Numbered from the stretch's first letter, positions 1-11,573 are shown. The stretch is DNA of 64,000 bases from Desulforamulus profundi (GCF_002607855.1 NZ_AWQQ01000037.1:1-64000); one strand, 5' to 3'. Notes: generated by a model from the letters alone, not told the origin. Made by a program: numbers and translations.

Positions 1-276
1 CTGCTGCGCAACAATCAGCTCTATAACGCTAGCAAAAGGAGTTGATATAATCTCTTTTTGATAGATAACCTTTTCTCAAATCCGTTTTTAATATTAACGG
101 GTTTAGTTTGTTATTGCCATTTTTAGGTATGAAGGCTGTTTTAACATTAATTTTTTTCCAATTTTCATAGAATCGGCTATTGACTATTTACCGCTGGTCT
201 TTATAGATAATTCTTAGATAGACAAGCTACCGGCGTAACCAGTATAACGCCAGATCTTATAACATCTTTTTAACGG

Positions 277-1023
277 TTACAACTGGGTTAGGATTATTGG
301 CCCATCCTCCATAACGGCAATGGTATGCTCGTATTGTACACAAAGACTGCCATCTATGGTTCTGGCGGTCCACCCATCACGATCAATCCTGGCTTTCCAA
401 CTACCCAAGGTAATCATCGGCTCTATGGCAAGGACCATACCAACCTCAATGGAGGGACCCCTCCCGGGTTTACCAAAATGAGGTACCGGCGGCTCTTCCC
501 ACAATTTTTGACCCACACCATGACCGTTAAATTCCCGAACTACCCCCATATTTTGTCTTTCAACATAGGTTTGGATGGCATAACCAATATCCCCAATCCG
601 GTTCCCCGGCTGCGCTTGCTCAATACCTACAAACAATGCCTGCCGCCCAATCTCCATAAAGTTGATCATATCCTGTGACACCTCGCCAATGGCGTAGGTC
701 CATGCGGAGTCAGCATGATACCCTTTATAGAAGGCTCCCACATCAATGGTAATGACATCACCCGAAGTAAGTCTGGCAGGGCCTGGTATACCATGACATA
801 TGACGTCATTGGGGGCAACACAGATGGAGGAGGGAAACCCTTCATGACCCTTAAAACTTGGCGTGGCTCCCCTTTGGCGAATATAATCCTCAATAACACA
901 GTCTAACTCCTGTGTAGAGACACCCGGCTTAACCTTTCTTGAGAGAATTGCATGACATTCGGCAACAATTTTCCCGGCCTCCTTCATGATAGCAATCTCC
1001 TGTTTTGATTTTAATATAATCAA
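277..1023 (-). CDS. map: Type I methionine aminopeptidase
   Basis: This cytosolic metalloenzyme removes the initiator methionine from new proteins. The 248-residue product has the full type I set of residues: H77, the metal ligands D94 and D105, H168 in the GHGVG motif, E201 in AIEPM and E232 in YEHT. It has no N-terminal SEC-C zinc extension, and its length is normal. The TTG start at 1023 is chosen because GGAGGG lies 5-6 bases upstream. It follows the ChrB-like gene with a 45-base gap, so the two are probably co-transcribed from the promoter at 1627-1655. The gene lies outside the usual ribosomal-protein operon, so it may be an extra copy (inference). No clear terminator follows; bases 1-276 are AT-rich and I see no supported gene there. 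Confidence 0.95.
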   Translation of the reverse strand: MIILKSKQEIAIMKEAGKIVAECHAILSRKVKPGVSTQELDCVIEDYIRQRGATPSFKGHEGFPSSICVAPNDVICHGIPGPARLTSGDVITIDVGAFYKGYHADSAWTYAIGEVSQDMINFMEIGRQALFVGIEQAQPGNRIGDIGYAIQTYVERQNMGVVREFNGHGVGQKLWEEPPVPHFGKPGRGPSIEVGMVLAIEPMITLGSWKARIDRDGWTARTIDGSLCVQYEHTIAVMEDGPIILTQL

Positions 1024-1068
1024 AGGTATCCCTCCATAAGAATTTCTTCACTATAACATGAAATAATG

Positions 1069-1596
1069 CTAGGCATTATCTTCTAGTCCAAAGACCAAAT
1101 CACTAAATTCGTCTAATTGTTCCCTGCATTTCATGATCAATTCTCCGGCCTTTTGCTGCAGGCTAGCGTTTAAAAAATCCCGGGCCACTAATTTTTTATA
1201 CCATTTTTTTAATTTTTCCAGATCCTCTTCATTTTCCTCCAGTTCCGCATAGGTGAAATGCCTTGCGTTAATCTCCTTTTCGATTTCTTTTAAAAAATCT
1301 TCACATTTATCTATGATCTCTGCGTATTCCTCATCCTTTGCCTGGTTAATTTGTTTAAGTAGCTTTTCCTCCGCTCCGACTGAATGACTTCGGAAAAGAT
1401 ATGCCTCCCCGCCCATCTCTTCTATTTCCTTTCTTAACTGGCGGAAATACCGTTCCGATTCTTTATTATCTGGTAAAAGACAAACGGAGTTTTGCATGTA
1501 AAAGGCCCCTACATTTTTGAGCTTACGCCAAACAGCCGCCCTCAACTTAGTAGGTTCCGACGGTATTTTATAAACAAGCAGTAGCCAGTCGTTCAT
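1069..1596 (-). CDS. ChrB N-terminal-domain protein (chromate-resistance regulator family)
   Basis: The N-terminal 45 residues (WLLLVYKIPSEP, then LRAAVWRKLKNVGAFYMQNS) match the N-terminal domain of ChrB, known from chromate resistance operons as a chromate-sensing regulator. The rest (about residues 75-165) is rich in Glu and Lys and is predicted to be helical or coiled coil. At 175 residues it lacks the C-terminal half of full-length ChrB. The ATG at 1596 follows a GGGGGG ribosome binding site. It is divergent from an operon of Ftr1/COG4280-like membrane proteins, which suggests it regulates or serves a metal or oxyanion transport function. No chrA transporter is seen nearby, so a role in chromate resistance is not shown. 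Confidence 0.75.
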   Translation of the reverse strand: MNDWLLLVYKIPSEPTKLRAAVWRKLKNVGAFYMQNSVCLLPDNKESERYFRQLRKEIEEMGGEAYLFRSHSVGAEEKLLKQINQAKDEEYAEIIDKCEDFLKEIEKEINARHFTYAELEENEEDLEKLKKWYKKLVARDFLNASLQQKAGELIMKCREQLDEFSDLVFGLEDNA

Positions 1597-1626
1597 TTAG
1601 GACCCCCCTAAAAGCTTCTTGATCTC

Positions 1627-1655
1627 AATATAAAACGATGGTTTATTAATGTCAA
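1627..1655 (-). promoter_or_regulatory. Sigma-A type promoter for the ChrB-like gene and map
   Basis: On the minus strand TTGACA (plus 1650-1655) and TATATT (plus 1627-1632) are separated by exactly 17 bases. This is close to the vegetative consensus and sits about 30 bases upstream of the ChrB-like start codon. Confidence 0.75.
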
Positions 1656-1723
1656 ATAAATTTGTTATTTTTTATTTAAACAATGGTTGATTTTATTTTT
1701 TAACTATAATATATTTATCAAAA

Positions 1724-1737
1724 ATAACAATCGTTAT
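1724..1737. promoter_or_regulatory. Small inverted repeat, possible operator
   Basis: ATAAC-AATC-GTTAT forms a short palindrome in the AT-rich region between the divergent ChrB-like gene and the membrane-protein operon, 80-95 bases before the first plus-strand start codon. It could be an operator, but the arms are only 5 bases and the region is very AT-rich, so chance is possible. Confidence 0.25.
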
Positions 1738-1819
1738 ATTTAGAGAGGTGGTGCCGTTACGTAAACCTATCTGGTTTGGCAAAAGGCCTTCTAAGTACGA
1801 AATTGAGGAGGAATGGAAA

Positions 1820-2485
1820 ATGGAAATTTCATTGATTGGTGCTCTCATCACCTTACAGGTAACCTTTACAGAACTGTTCATCGCCTCTACAGTGATTGCC
1901 TCGGTGGGTTATAAAAATGGCTGGCGGAGCGCAGCTCTCGGTTCTGTCATAGGTGCAGTTGCTGTGGCAATCCTTTGCTTCATCCTTGGCACTGCCGGTT
2001 CTAAAATCCCAATGCATATTCTGGATTGGGTTTCCACCGTTCTGCTGCTGGGTTTTGGTTTATGGTTATTCTACGAATTCTGGAGCGCCCACAAGAAGGG
2101 AGAAGGAGCAGCCTCCATTGACAGGGGGGTTGAGATAAGTGGTTCAGGTGCCGGAGAAAGTGCGACTGCAGTCCTACGGAAAAACATCGCTAAACCCATT
2201 AACTGGGCCGGGGTTTCGGTGGCCGCCTGGGGAATGTTTGCCGAGGGTCTTGAAATTGCTGTGGTATGGTTAGCCATTGCATTAAAGCAGGGAATGGCCA
2301 CCGCCACGCTAGGTGTTGTAATCGGCCTGGGTATTATCGGCATTGTGGCCTTATTGCTTGGCAAAGCCGGTATATTCGAGAAAATCCCGCCGAAATATCT
2401 TGATCTTATGGCCAGTATCATGCTGGTTATTTATGGAATCTATTTCCTGTACTCGGCGATTACAGGCACCTTTAATGTAATCTAA
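1820..2485 (+). CDS. Ftr1/COG4280-like integral membrane protein, first copy
   Basis: A 221-residue protein with about six or seven hydrophobic segments in two similar halves. Each half starts with an acidic motif within a membrane helix: E18 in the first, and A-E-G-L-E (E142, E145) in the second. This recalls the REGLE motif of Ftr1-type iron permeases and the EFVEA / LEGLEA motifs of the COG4280 protein two genes downstream, to which it seems paralogous (shared GW-[RK]-[ST]-A after the first helix). The longer reading from a GTG at 1748 is rejected because the ATG at 1820 has GAGGAG 9 bases upstream and opens directly into a membrane helix. A metal or oxyanion transport role is inferred from family resemblance and the ChrB-like neighbour. 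Confidence 0.7.
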   Translation: MEISLIGALITLQVTFTELFIASTVIASVGYKNGWRSAALGSVIGAVAVAILCFILGTAGSKIPMHILDWVSTVLLLGFGLWLFYEFWSAHKKGEGAASIDRGVEISGSGAGESATAVLRKNIAKPINWAGVSVAAWGMFAEGLEIAVVWLAIALKQGMATATLGVVIGLGIIGIVALLLGKAGIFEKIPPKYLDLMASIMLVIYGIYFLYSAITGTFNVI

Positions 2486-2513
2486 CGGACTATATAAAAA
2501 ATGAGGAGGAAGA

Positions 2514-3314
2514 ATGATGAAAGTAATGTCCTACAACACCTTATTTGGGGGCTTTGATGGAAACGATGGCAAGAGATTTAATGCTCAGATTAAGCTAATT
2601 AACGAGATCAAACCAGATGTATTATTGATTCAGGAGGCCAAAAATTTTACCCAAAACGGTATGAAGCTAATGTACGAAATGGAAAACCAAATTAATATGA
2701 GAGGATTTATTGCTCCCGCTCCTCACACCGGCCAAAATACCGGGGTATTCATCGGCCCTGGAATTAAACCGTTATCCTTTGAAGTTGATTCCGTGCACTT
2801 TCATCATGCGGTTGCCATCCTCAAGCTTGATGTTCCAAACCTTGATCAGCCGGTAACTGTCATCAGCGCACATCTCTGCCCCTTCGGACCCCATGTTCGT
2901 TTAAGAGAAGTCTATTACCTAACCAATTACGCCGTTGCCGATCAATACACGTTACTGGCCGGGGACTTTAATTCAGTGTCTCCCTATGACCCTGATCCTG
3001 TTGGTTTGGATAATCTCCCATCCCACTTCCGGGCCAGATATGTCAAACCGGACGGTAAAAAAGTGGACCGCAGAACCTTAGAAACACTGTACCAGGCGGG
3101 CTTCGTTGACATCGCTCATTTACTGGAAAAACACGGCGATACAACAGTACCTGCCGCAAACTTTACCGGGACTGAATTTGTACCTTTTCGCTCGGACTAC
3201 ATTTTAACCACTAAAGCCCTGTCAGCTTTAGCCGTCTCCTACGAGGTCATTAAAAATCCCATAACGGATTTCGCATCGGATCATTACCCCATTATGGCGG
3301 TTTTCAAAAAATAA
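2514..3314 (+). CDS. Endonuclease/exonuclease/phosphatase (EEP) fold hydrolase
   Basis: This 266-residue protein has the full EEP active-site series: N8 (SYNT), E41 (IQEA), H120 (SAHL), D151 and N153 (GDFNS), D228 (SDYIL) and the D256-H257 pair (SDHYP). The family hydrolyses phosphodiester or phosphomonoester bonds with divalent metal; members include DNases, sphingomyelinases and phosphoinositide phosphatases, and the substrate here cannot be told. There is no signal peptide, so it is cytosolic. GGAGGA precedes tandem ATG codons at 2514 and 2517. It sits between two related membrane transporters in one apparent operon, which is unusual for this family. Confidence 0.85.
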   Translation: MMKVMSYNTLFGGFDGNDGKRFNAQIKLINEIKPDVLLIQEAKNFTQNGMKLMYEMENQINMRGFIAPAPHTGQNTGVFIGPGIKPLSFEVDSVHFHHAVAILKLDVPNLDQPVTVISAHLCPFGPHVRLREVYYLTNYAVADQYTLLAGDFNSVSPYDPDPVGLDNLPSHFRARYVKPDGKKVDRRTLETLYQAGFVDIAHLLEKHGDTTVPAANFTGTEFVPFRSDYILTTKALSALAVSYEVIKNPITDFASDHYPIMAVFKK

Positions 3315-3335
3315 TGGCTTAAACAGCCTTTCTCC

Positions 3336-3363
3336 GGGTAGGAGGGGCAATTCTCTCCTACCC
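3336..3363 (+). other. Intra-operon hairpin
   Basis: GGGTAGGAG and CTCCTACCC form a 9-base-pair stem with a 10-base loop just after the EEP gene and 58 bases before the next start. No run of T follows, so it is more likely an mRNA stability or processing element than a terminator. Confidence 0.45.
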
Positions 3364-3421
3364 ATCCTACATCCAAGGATATTTAATTCGATTAAACTAC
3401 CACCTAAGGAGTGTGAATAGG

Positions 3422-4162
3422 ATGAACTTTTATACTGTCACAGCCAGCTTTCTCGGGACAGCCGTAGAATTTGTTGAAGCCCTTACGATTTTTTTAGCTG
3501 TGGGGTTCACCAAGGGCTGGAAGACAGCCATCTATGGTGCGGTTACGGCAATTGTAATTCTCGCATTACTAGTTGGTCTCTTAGGCTACCCCTTGGTGAA
3601 ACTCGTACCCTTTCATACCATCCAGTTAGTAATCGGTCTTGCTTTGTTACTCTTCGGGGTCCGCTGGCTCAGGAAGGCAATTGCCCGGTATGCGGGTTTA
3701 AAAGAGATGCACGATGAGGAGAAGGCCTATTTGGAAGAAGTAGAAAAACAAAAAACTCATGTAGAAAAAGGTAAAAGTATTGATATTTTTGGTTTTACCA
3801 CTGTTTTTAACGGGGTATTCCTGGAGGGGCTTGAGGCGGCCTTTATTGTACTTACCTTCGGGGTCGCGGCCAATTCCATGCCCTCTGCCGTTGCCGGTGC
3901 CTTAATCGCAATTGCTTTAGTTTGTTTACTGGGTTTCCTTCTCAAAAAGCCCTTATCCATGATCCCGGAAAACATGCTAAAGTTTGCGGTAGGAATCATG
4001 CTAACTTGCTTTGGGGTAATCTGGGTAGGAGAAGCAATTGGAATTGAATGGTGGCAGGGTGATTTGTCCATTCTTGTTGTACTCGCTGTTTTGCTTATTT
4101 TTTCTTTATTCCAGATTAAATACTTTAGCCTTTGTGCCACTGTTAAAGGGAGGGATCAGTAA
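3422..4162 (+). CDS. COG4280-type membrane protein, second copy (Ftr1-like)
   Basis: A 246-residue polytopic membrane protein with two homologous halves. Each half opens with an in-membrane acidic motif, V-E-F-V-E-A (E16, E19) and L-E-G-L-E-A (E135, E138), joined by a charged cytosolic loop around residues 95-120. This matches the uncharacterised COG4280 family and recalls the paired REGLE helices of Ftr1 iron permeases. The ATG at 3422 is chosen over a GTG at 3413 because AAGGAG is spaced correctly only for the ATG. The stop overlaps the next start (TAATG), so the two are translationally coupled. Transport of a metal ion is inferred, not shown. Confidence 0.75.
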   Translation: MNFYTVTASFLGTAVEFVEALTIFLAVGFTKGWKTAIYGAVTAIVILALLVGLLGYPLVKLVPFHTIQLVIGLALLLFGVRWLRKAIARYAGLKEMHDEEKAYLEEVEKQKTHVEKGKSIDIFGFTTVFNGVFLEGLEAAFIVLTFGVAANSMPSAVAGALIAIALVCLLGFLLKKPLSMIPENMLKFAVGIMLTCFGVIWVGEAIGIEWWQGDLSILVVLAVLLIFSLFQIKYFSLCATVKGRDQ

Positions 4163-4404
4163 TGAAAAAGGCGTTTTTAGTAATATGGGGACTCCTGATT
4201 GATGACCTCCGACTGGCTCTGGGAACAATTCTATCCGTAATTGCTTGCTACTTGCTAAATTTAAAATATGATCTAGGTGAATATGGCGGCTGGTTGCTCT
4301 TGTCTCTGATCATCCTCTCGGTTTTCTGGAGTCTATCTGCAGAATCAAGAAAGTATAAGAAACGCAATAAAATAGAGAGGGGGACTCCCGGTGTCCATTC
4401 GTGA
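4162..4404 (+). CDS. Small two-helix membrane protein
   Basis: An 80-residue protein with two hydrophobic segments (about residues 4-32 and 40-60) and a strongly basic tail (SRKYKKRNK). I recognise no family. It overlaps the preceding COG4280 gene by one base and the following HisE-like gene by 14 bases, so it is a real member of the operon and may be an accessory subunit of the transporter. Confidence 0.6.
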   Translation: MKKAFLVIWGLLIDDLRLALGTILSVIACYLLNLKYDLGEYGGWLLLSLIILSVFWSLSAESRKYKKRNKIERGTPGVHS

Positions 4405-4726
4405 ACAAAATCAAAAACAACATGACATTGGACCATCCATTATTGACATATTGTATGAGATCATCCTAACCCGTAAAGAAGAAGATATTGAAGGTTCTTA
4501 TACTAGATACCTGTTCGAACAAGGAATTGATAAGATTTGTAAGAAAGTCGGTGAGGAATCGGCAGAAGTCATCATTGCCTCCAAAAACGGTAGTCCCCGG
4601 GAAATCTCTTGCGAGATAGCAGACTTACTTTATCACCTGCTGGTTCTAATGGCCGAGCGGAAAATTCCGGCCCAGGAAGTTTATCTGGAACTGGCCAAAA
4701 GGCTAAACAAAACCCTTGGGCTTTAA
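4391..4726 (+). CDS. Stand-alone HisE-like phosphoribosyl-ATP pyrophosphohydrolase
   Basis: This 111-residue all-alpha MazG/HisE-type protein contains the signatures E-G-S-Y-T-x-Y-L-F, D-K-I-C-K-K-V-G-E-E-x-A-E-V-I-I and A-D-L-L-Y-H-L-L-V-L. It is clearly a paralogue of the HisE domain of the HisIE fusion at 62550-63239. It starts at a GTG with GAGAGGGGG upstream and overlaps the small membrane protein gene. Because a full HisIE exists in the his operon, this copy need not serve histidine synthesis. It may hydrolyse another nucleotide; that is inference from its place in a transport operon. Confidence 0.8.
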   Translation: MSIREQNQKQHDIGPSIIDILYEIILTRKEEDIEGSYTRYLFEQGIDKICKKVGEESAEVIIASKNGSPREISCEIADLLYHLLVLMAERKIPAQEVYLELAKRLNKTLGL

Positions 4727-4773
4727 TTATAAATCGTTGCAACACCCCTCATTGTTGCAACCCCCTTACTGTG

Positions 4774-4796
4774 GCACCTAAAAGGTGCTATTTTTT
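4774..4796 (+). terminator. Rho-independent terminator of the COG4280/EEP/HisE operon
   Basis: GCACCT and AGGTGC pair around AAA and are followed by TA and six T. A second stem (GTTGCAACA with TTGTTGCAAC) lies just before it. Confidence 0.75.
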
Positions 4797-4808
4797 GATA
4801 GTTACCAT

Positions 4809-5506
4809 TCAATTATTATTTTTTCTATATCCCCCTCCGGGCCGGATGTTCTGCTGCCGTACTTCTACAATGATTTTCAACCCTGTTAAACAGATAATCA
4901 GCCAGACCCCACCGGCGGCGTAGGCCGCCAACACATCGCTGGGATAATGAACCCCCAGGTAAATACGGCTTAAGCCCACGAGAAGAATGATTCCGGTCGC
5001 TCCCATTACGCTGAGACGTTGCAGAAACTTTGATTCAAAAAACAAACAAAGAAAGTATCCTAACATCCCGTAAAAAATGATTGCCTCCATCGAATGGCCA
5101 CTGGGAAAACTGTATCCTGTTTCTTTAATCAAGGGATGAATACTTGGCCTGATTCGATGAAAGTACCATTTAAGCAGCAGATTAAAAAGGGCACCACCTG
5201 ATGCTGCGGTTAACAAAAAAACGGCTTCCCAATTTTTCTTCCGGCGAACCATTAGGAACATCGATATAATAAGCAAGACCACAATGCTTTGCCCGAACCA
5301 ATAAAAGTAAAAAACTTCATCACACCAGTTAACTGCGGGTCGATATACGATTGAACCAGCTGAATAATTGGATAGTCAAACCGGTATAAATCCTGTTCCC
5401 TCAACTCATCGGCAAGCTTTATAAATATCCCGGTAAACACAGAGAGAAAAACCACAGAAGACGCAACAAACCTTACTAAGGGTTTCGATAATTTATCTAT
5501 ACTCAT
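4809..5506 (-). CDS. PAP2-family phosphatase, frame broken once
   Basis: A membrane-bound type 2 phosphatidic acid phosphatase-like enzyme. The reading runs from 5506 with a hydrophobic N-terminus to about 5285, then continues in another frame. The second part holds all three PAP2 motifs: K-x6-R-P (KWYFHRIRP), PSGHS and SRxYLGVHYPSDV. The frames join if one base is added in GCATTGTGG near 5285 (giving GKAIVVLL), so I read the break as a sequence error, not decay. Family members dephosphorylate lipid phosphates or undecaprenyl pyrophosphate; the substrate is unknown. Total length about 230 residues is normal. Confidence 0.8.
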
Positions 5507-5542
5507 GGCTAAAGCACCTTCTACTACTGGAAATTATGTAAC

Positions 5543-5710
5543 TCATTGCTGGGTCACCAAAACAGCTACCATAACCAGGTTGCCCCCTACCATCATGGAG
5601 GCCCCACCTCTGAGATAGCCCCTCCGAAACCAGCCATAACAGCAGCCAGGAGACCCAGTCTTGCTTCCCGGAGGCCTGTCCGTTTCCAAACAAACCCTAA
5701 CGGCTTATGG
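5543..5710 (-). pseudogene. tupB: Remnant of a tungstate/molybdate ABC permease (TupB C-terminus)
   Basis: Reading the minus strand with one frame change near 5600 gives a peptide with R-E-A-R-L-G-L-L-A-A-V-M-A-G-F-G-G-A-I-S-E and then V-G-A-S-M-M-V-G-G-N. The latter is the hallmark of TupB/WtpB-type permeases of the tungstate ABC transporter. Only about 50 residues remain; the reading ends at a TGA soon after GGN, and the N-terminal four fifths are absent. No tupA or tupC is visible. This is a gene relic between cfa and the PAP2 gene. Confidence 0.55.
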
Positions 5711-5769
5711 GCCAGACCACTCACACCAGGTCCATAAGCTCGGAGATTTTATTAAGTTTTTTGGGGTTC

Positions 5770-6951
5770 TTAGTCCCTATAGATAAAGCTATATTCCATG
5801 GGCAGGCTGTTATTTAACCCCTTGCTGAACAACAGTTGGTAGATATCCAGCCCGGAGACCCGGAAGGAAGCGGCGCAACCCCTTAGATAAAGGCCCCACA
5901 TGCGGACAAACCACTCGTCGAACTTTTCCCGCACCTTGTCGCAGCAGCGGGTGAAATTGGCATACCAGTGATCCAGCGTTTTGGCATAGTGCAGCCGCAG
6001 GCTTTCAGCGTGCAGCAGGTGAAACCGGTATTCCGGCAGCAGCCCGATAATCTCCCGCAGGGAAGGAATATAACCACCGGGGAAAATGTATTTTTCGATC
6101 CAGGCGTTGACCGGTTCCTCGGTCATGCCCGTAATGGTGTGCAGCAGTGACAGCCCACCGGGCACCAGCAGATTGTTAACCTGGTCCATATAACTCGGTA
6201 TGTTGTCTTTCCCCACATGTTCAAACATGCCCACACTGACAATTTTGTCAAATTGGTAATCCCGCTCAGAAAGATCCAGGTAGTTAGCCAGTTGAATATC
6301 TACCTGCCCCTCCAGCCCTAATTCCCGTACCCTCTGCCGGGCACCATCGTATTGCTGGTCACTTAGCGTAATGCCCAGGGCACGGACACCATACTGTTGG
6401 GCTGCCCGGATCACCAGCCAACCCCAGCCGCAGCCGATATCCAGCAGGCGCTCGCTAGGCTTTAGCTGAAGTTTTTTAAGAATGTGGTCAATCTTATTGA
6501 TTTGAGCCTGGTACAGAGAATCGTCAGGTTGTTTAAAATAGGCGCAGGAATAACTCAGGGTTTCGTCCAGCCACAGGCTGAAAAAGTCATTACCCAAATC
6601 GTAATGGTGCTCAATGTTTTGCTTTTGTTTTCGCTTACCGGCCACCGTCTGAAACAAGCCGGTAAGTTTTCCGGTGATTCCGGCGGGCTTTAACTGGTCC
6701 TTGTTTTCCTCAATGATACGGATAATCTCTTCAAATTCCCCTGTGAAGTCCCAGTCCCCTTCCATGTAGGCTTCACCCAGGGACAGCAGCGGGCTGTCCG
6801 GGTTAAAGGTTGAGGAAAGTGGTTTTTTGAAGATGATGTTGACAACCGGCGGTGCCTGCCCGTACCGGCAGACCTCACCGTCCCAAAAAGTTACTGTGAA
6901 ATTTCCCACCTTAAACCGTTCAAACAGGCCTTTCATCATGTCCTTTGTCAT
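5770..6951 (-). CDS. cfa: Cyclopropane-fatty-acyl-phospholipid synthase
   Basis: This SAM-dependent enzyme adds a methylene bridge to unsaturated acyl chains of membrane phospholipids. The 393-residue product has the family layout: an N-terminal lipid-binding domain (about 1-110), the entry to the fold at YDLGNDFFSLWLDETLSYS, the SAM-binding L-L-D-I-G-C-G-W-G at about 170-178, and V-G-M-F-E-H-V-G bearing the active-site glutamate region. The ATG at 6951 follows AAGGGGG. It is the last in a close-spaced minus-strand series (dynamin, eno, MFS, zinc ribbon, cfa) with gaps of 11-38 bases and no visible terminator, so it may be expressed from the fluoride riboswitch promoter at 11.7 kb. Confidence 0.93.
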   Translation of the reverse strand: MTKDMMKGLFERFKVGNFTVTFWDGEVCRYGQAPPVVNIIFKKPLSSTFNPDSPLLSLGEAYMEGDWDFTGEFEEIIRIIEENKDQLKPAGITGKLTGLFQTVAGKRKQKQNIEHHYDLGNDFFSLWLDETLSYSCAYFKQPDDSLYQAQINKIDHILKKLQLKPSERLLDIGCGWGWLVIRAAQQYGVRALGITLSDQQYDGARQRVRELGLEGQVDIQLANYLDLSERDYQFDKIVSVGMFEHVGKDNIPSYMDQVNNLLVPGGLSLLHTITGMTEEPVNAWIEKYIFPGGYIPSLREIIGLLPEYRFHLLHAESLRLHYAKTLDHWYANFTRCCDKVREKFDEWFVRMWGLYLRGCAASFRVSGLDIYQLLFSKGLNNSLPMEYSFIYRD

Positions 6952-6988
6952 GCTTTTGACCCCCTTACTCTGGTTGTTGGGATTTTCT

Positions 6989-7210
6989 TCAGCGTTCTTT
7001 TTGTTCTGTTGGGCTAACCGTTGGCAGGTCCGCCCCTTGCTCGTTTGCTTTACTTTGCAGGCTTTCCAGGCAGAGTTCTACGATGTCAAGATACTCAAAA
7101 CAGTCCAGGCAAAGCACTTGCCCGCTTTTGTACCGGACCTTTGCTTCCGGCACCGGTCTCCCACAAGACTGGCATAAAAATTCAGCCTTGCTTCTGTTTT
7201 TACCTTTCAC
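6989..7210 (-). CDS. Small zinc-ribbon protein
   Basis: A basic protein of about 73 residues with two Cys pairs (CQSCGRP and CLDCF) some 19 residues apart, a likely zinc ribbon, followed by a short helical tail. The GTG at 7210 is preferred over one at 7219 because GAGG sits 8 bases before it. No signal peptide or catalytic motif. Function unknown; it lies between the MFS transporter and cfa with gaps of under 45 bases. Confidence 0.65.
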   Translation of the reverse strand: MKGKNRSKAEFLCQSCGRPVPEAKVRYKSGQVLCLDCFEYLDIVELCLESLQSKANEQGADLPTVSPTEQKER

Positions 7211-7253
7211 CGTACTCACCTCACTTGCTGGTATGCCTGTTTATAATCCCACC

Positions 7254-8419
7254 TTACATGCCCTGTAACTTCCGGTTGCCCGGCAACTGCCCCAGCACCG
7301 CCAGCAGCCCGGCGGCAGCCAGTATACCGGTGACGGCACCAAAATAAAAGGTTACCGAGGGACCGAACCACTTCCACAATGCCCCGGCCAGCAGGGAAGC
7401 GGGTAACAGGCCGATACCCACCAGAGTGGCGTGCAGCCCCATCATGGTGGCCTTTTGGTCTGTCGGGGCAATGTCCGCCACCAGGGCCTTTTCCACCCCT
7501 TCGGTGACCCCGGTATACAGGCCGTAGGTGGCAAACAAATACCATAACATCTGTTTTTCGGTCACCAGGGCAAAGCCCAGGTAAACCAGGGCGTAAAAGA
7601 GATAGCCCATTACCAGCAGGGTTCTCCGACCAAGAATGTCCGACAGCCGCCCCGCCGGGTAGGACACCGCGGCGTAAACCAGGTTATAGACCAGGTAAAG
7701 CAAAATCACATCCGCCGCCGAGTAACCCAGGTCGTGGGCCCGCAGCAAAAGGAACTGGTTGGAGGAGTTACCCAGGGCAAAGAGGAAAACCACCACCAGG
7801 AAACCCTTTAACCGCCGGTCCAGGGACGACCATTTGAGAGACAAGACTTTCTTGGGCAGGCCCTTGGCTCCTTTTCCCGCACGCCGAATAAGATACCCAC
7901 CCCGAGGATGGCCGGTACCAGGGACCAGAAAAAGACGGTCCGGTAGTCGCCGTGGTAGGAGGTGAAGAACAGGTAGGCCAGGGCCACCCCGATCACCGCC
8001 CCCAGTGTGTCTAAAGCACGGTGCAGGCCAAAGGCCCGACCCCGCTGCCCTTCCTCCGCCGCATCGGCGATGATGGCGTCCCGGGGGGCGGTGCGGACGC
8101 CTTTGCCGAAGCGGTCCGCCACTCGCCCAAACAGCACCCAGGCCCAGGAAGCAGCAAAAATGATAGGAATCTTAGCCGCTGCCGACAGGCTGTAACCGGC
8201 GATGGCCAGGTTTTTGCGTCGGCCCAGCTTGTCGGAATAGTACCCGGAAAATACCTTTAACAGGCTGGCCAAGCTTTCGGCAAACCCCTCAATCACCCCC
8301 ACAATGGCCGGGGTGGCCCCCAGCTGGCTGACCAGGTAGAGGGGGATTAAGGGATAAATCATTTCGCTGCCGATATCGGTAAACAGGCTGGTTAAGCCGG
8401 TTAGGATGATGTTAAACAC
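7254..8419 (-). CDS. Major facilitator superfamily transporter, frame broken once
   Basis: A 12-helix MFS permease in two frames: N-terminal half 8419 to about 7870, C-terminal half onwards to 7254. The N-half shows the loop 2-3 motif G-Y-Y-S-D-K-L-G-R-R-K, and the C-half the matching G-R-L-S-D-I-L-G-R-R-T. Adding one C to GCCTG near 7870 joins the halves, so the break is probably a sequence error. Substrate unknown; the halves resemble multidrug or solute exporters. The start lies 16 bases after the enolase stop, which suggests co-transcription with enolase and hence fluoride control. Confidence 0.85.
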
Positions 8420-8435
8420 AAAATCACCACACTTA

Positions 8436-11500
<3,065 letters not shown>

Positions 11501-11573
11501 TTTTATAACCATTCCTTTCTTGAGACACAAAACGTCATGAAAGAATTTCTTTCAGACTTGTTCCTCCTACCGT

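Noticed and set aside
1..276. 3' end of an upstream plus-strand gene (short reading at bases 1-45)
   Set aside because: Only about 14 codons with no recognisable motif; not supportable.
1748..1819. N-terminal extension of the first COG4280-like protein
   Set aside because: The extension is charged and lacks a ribosome binding site at a proper distance; the ATG at 1820 has both a good site and the membrane helix.
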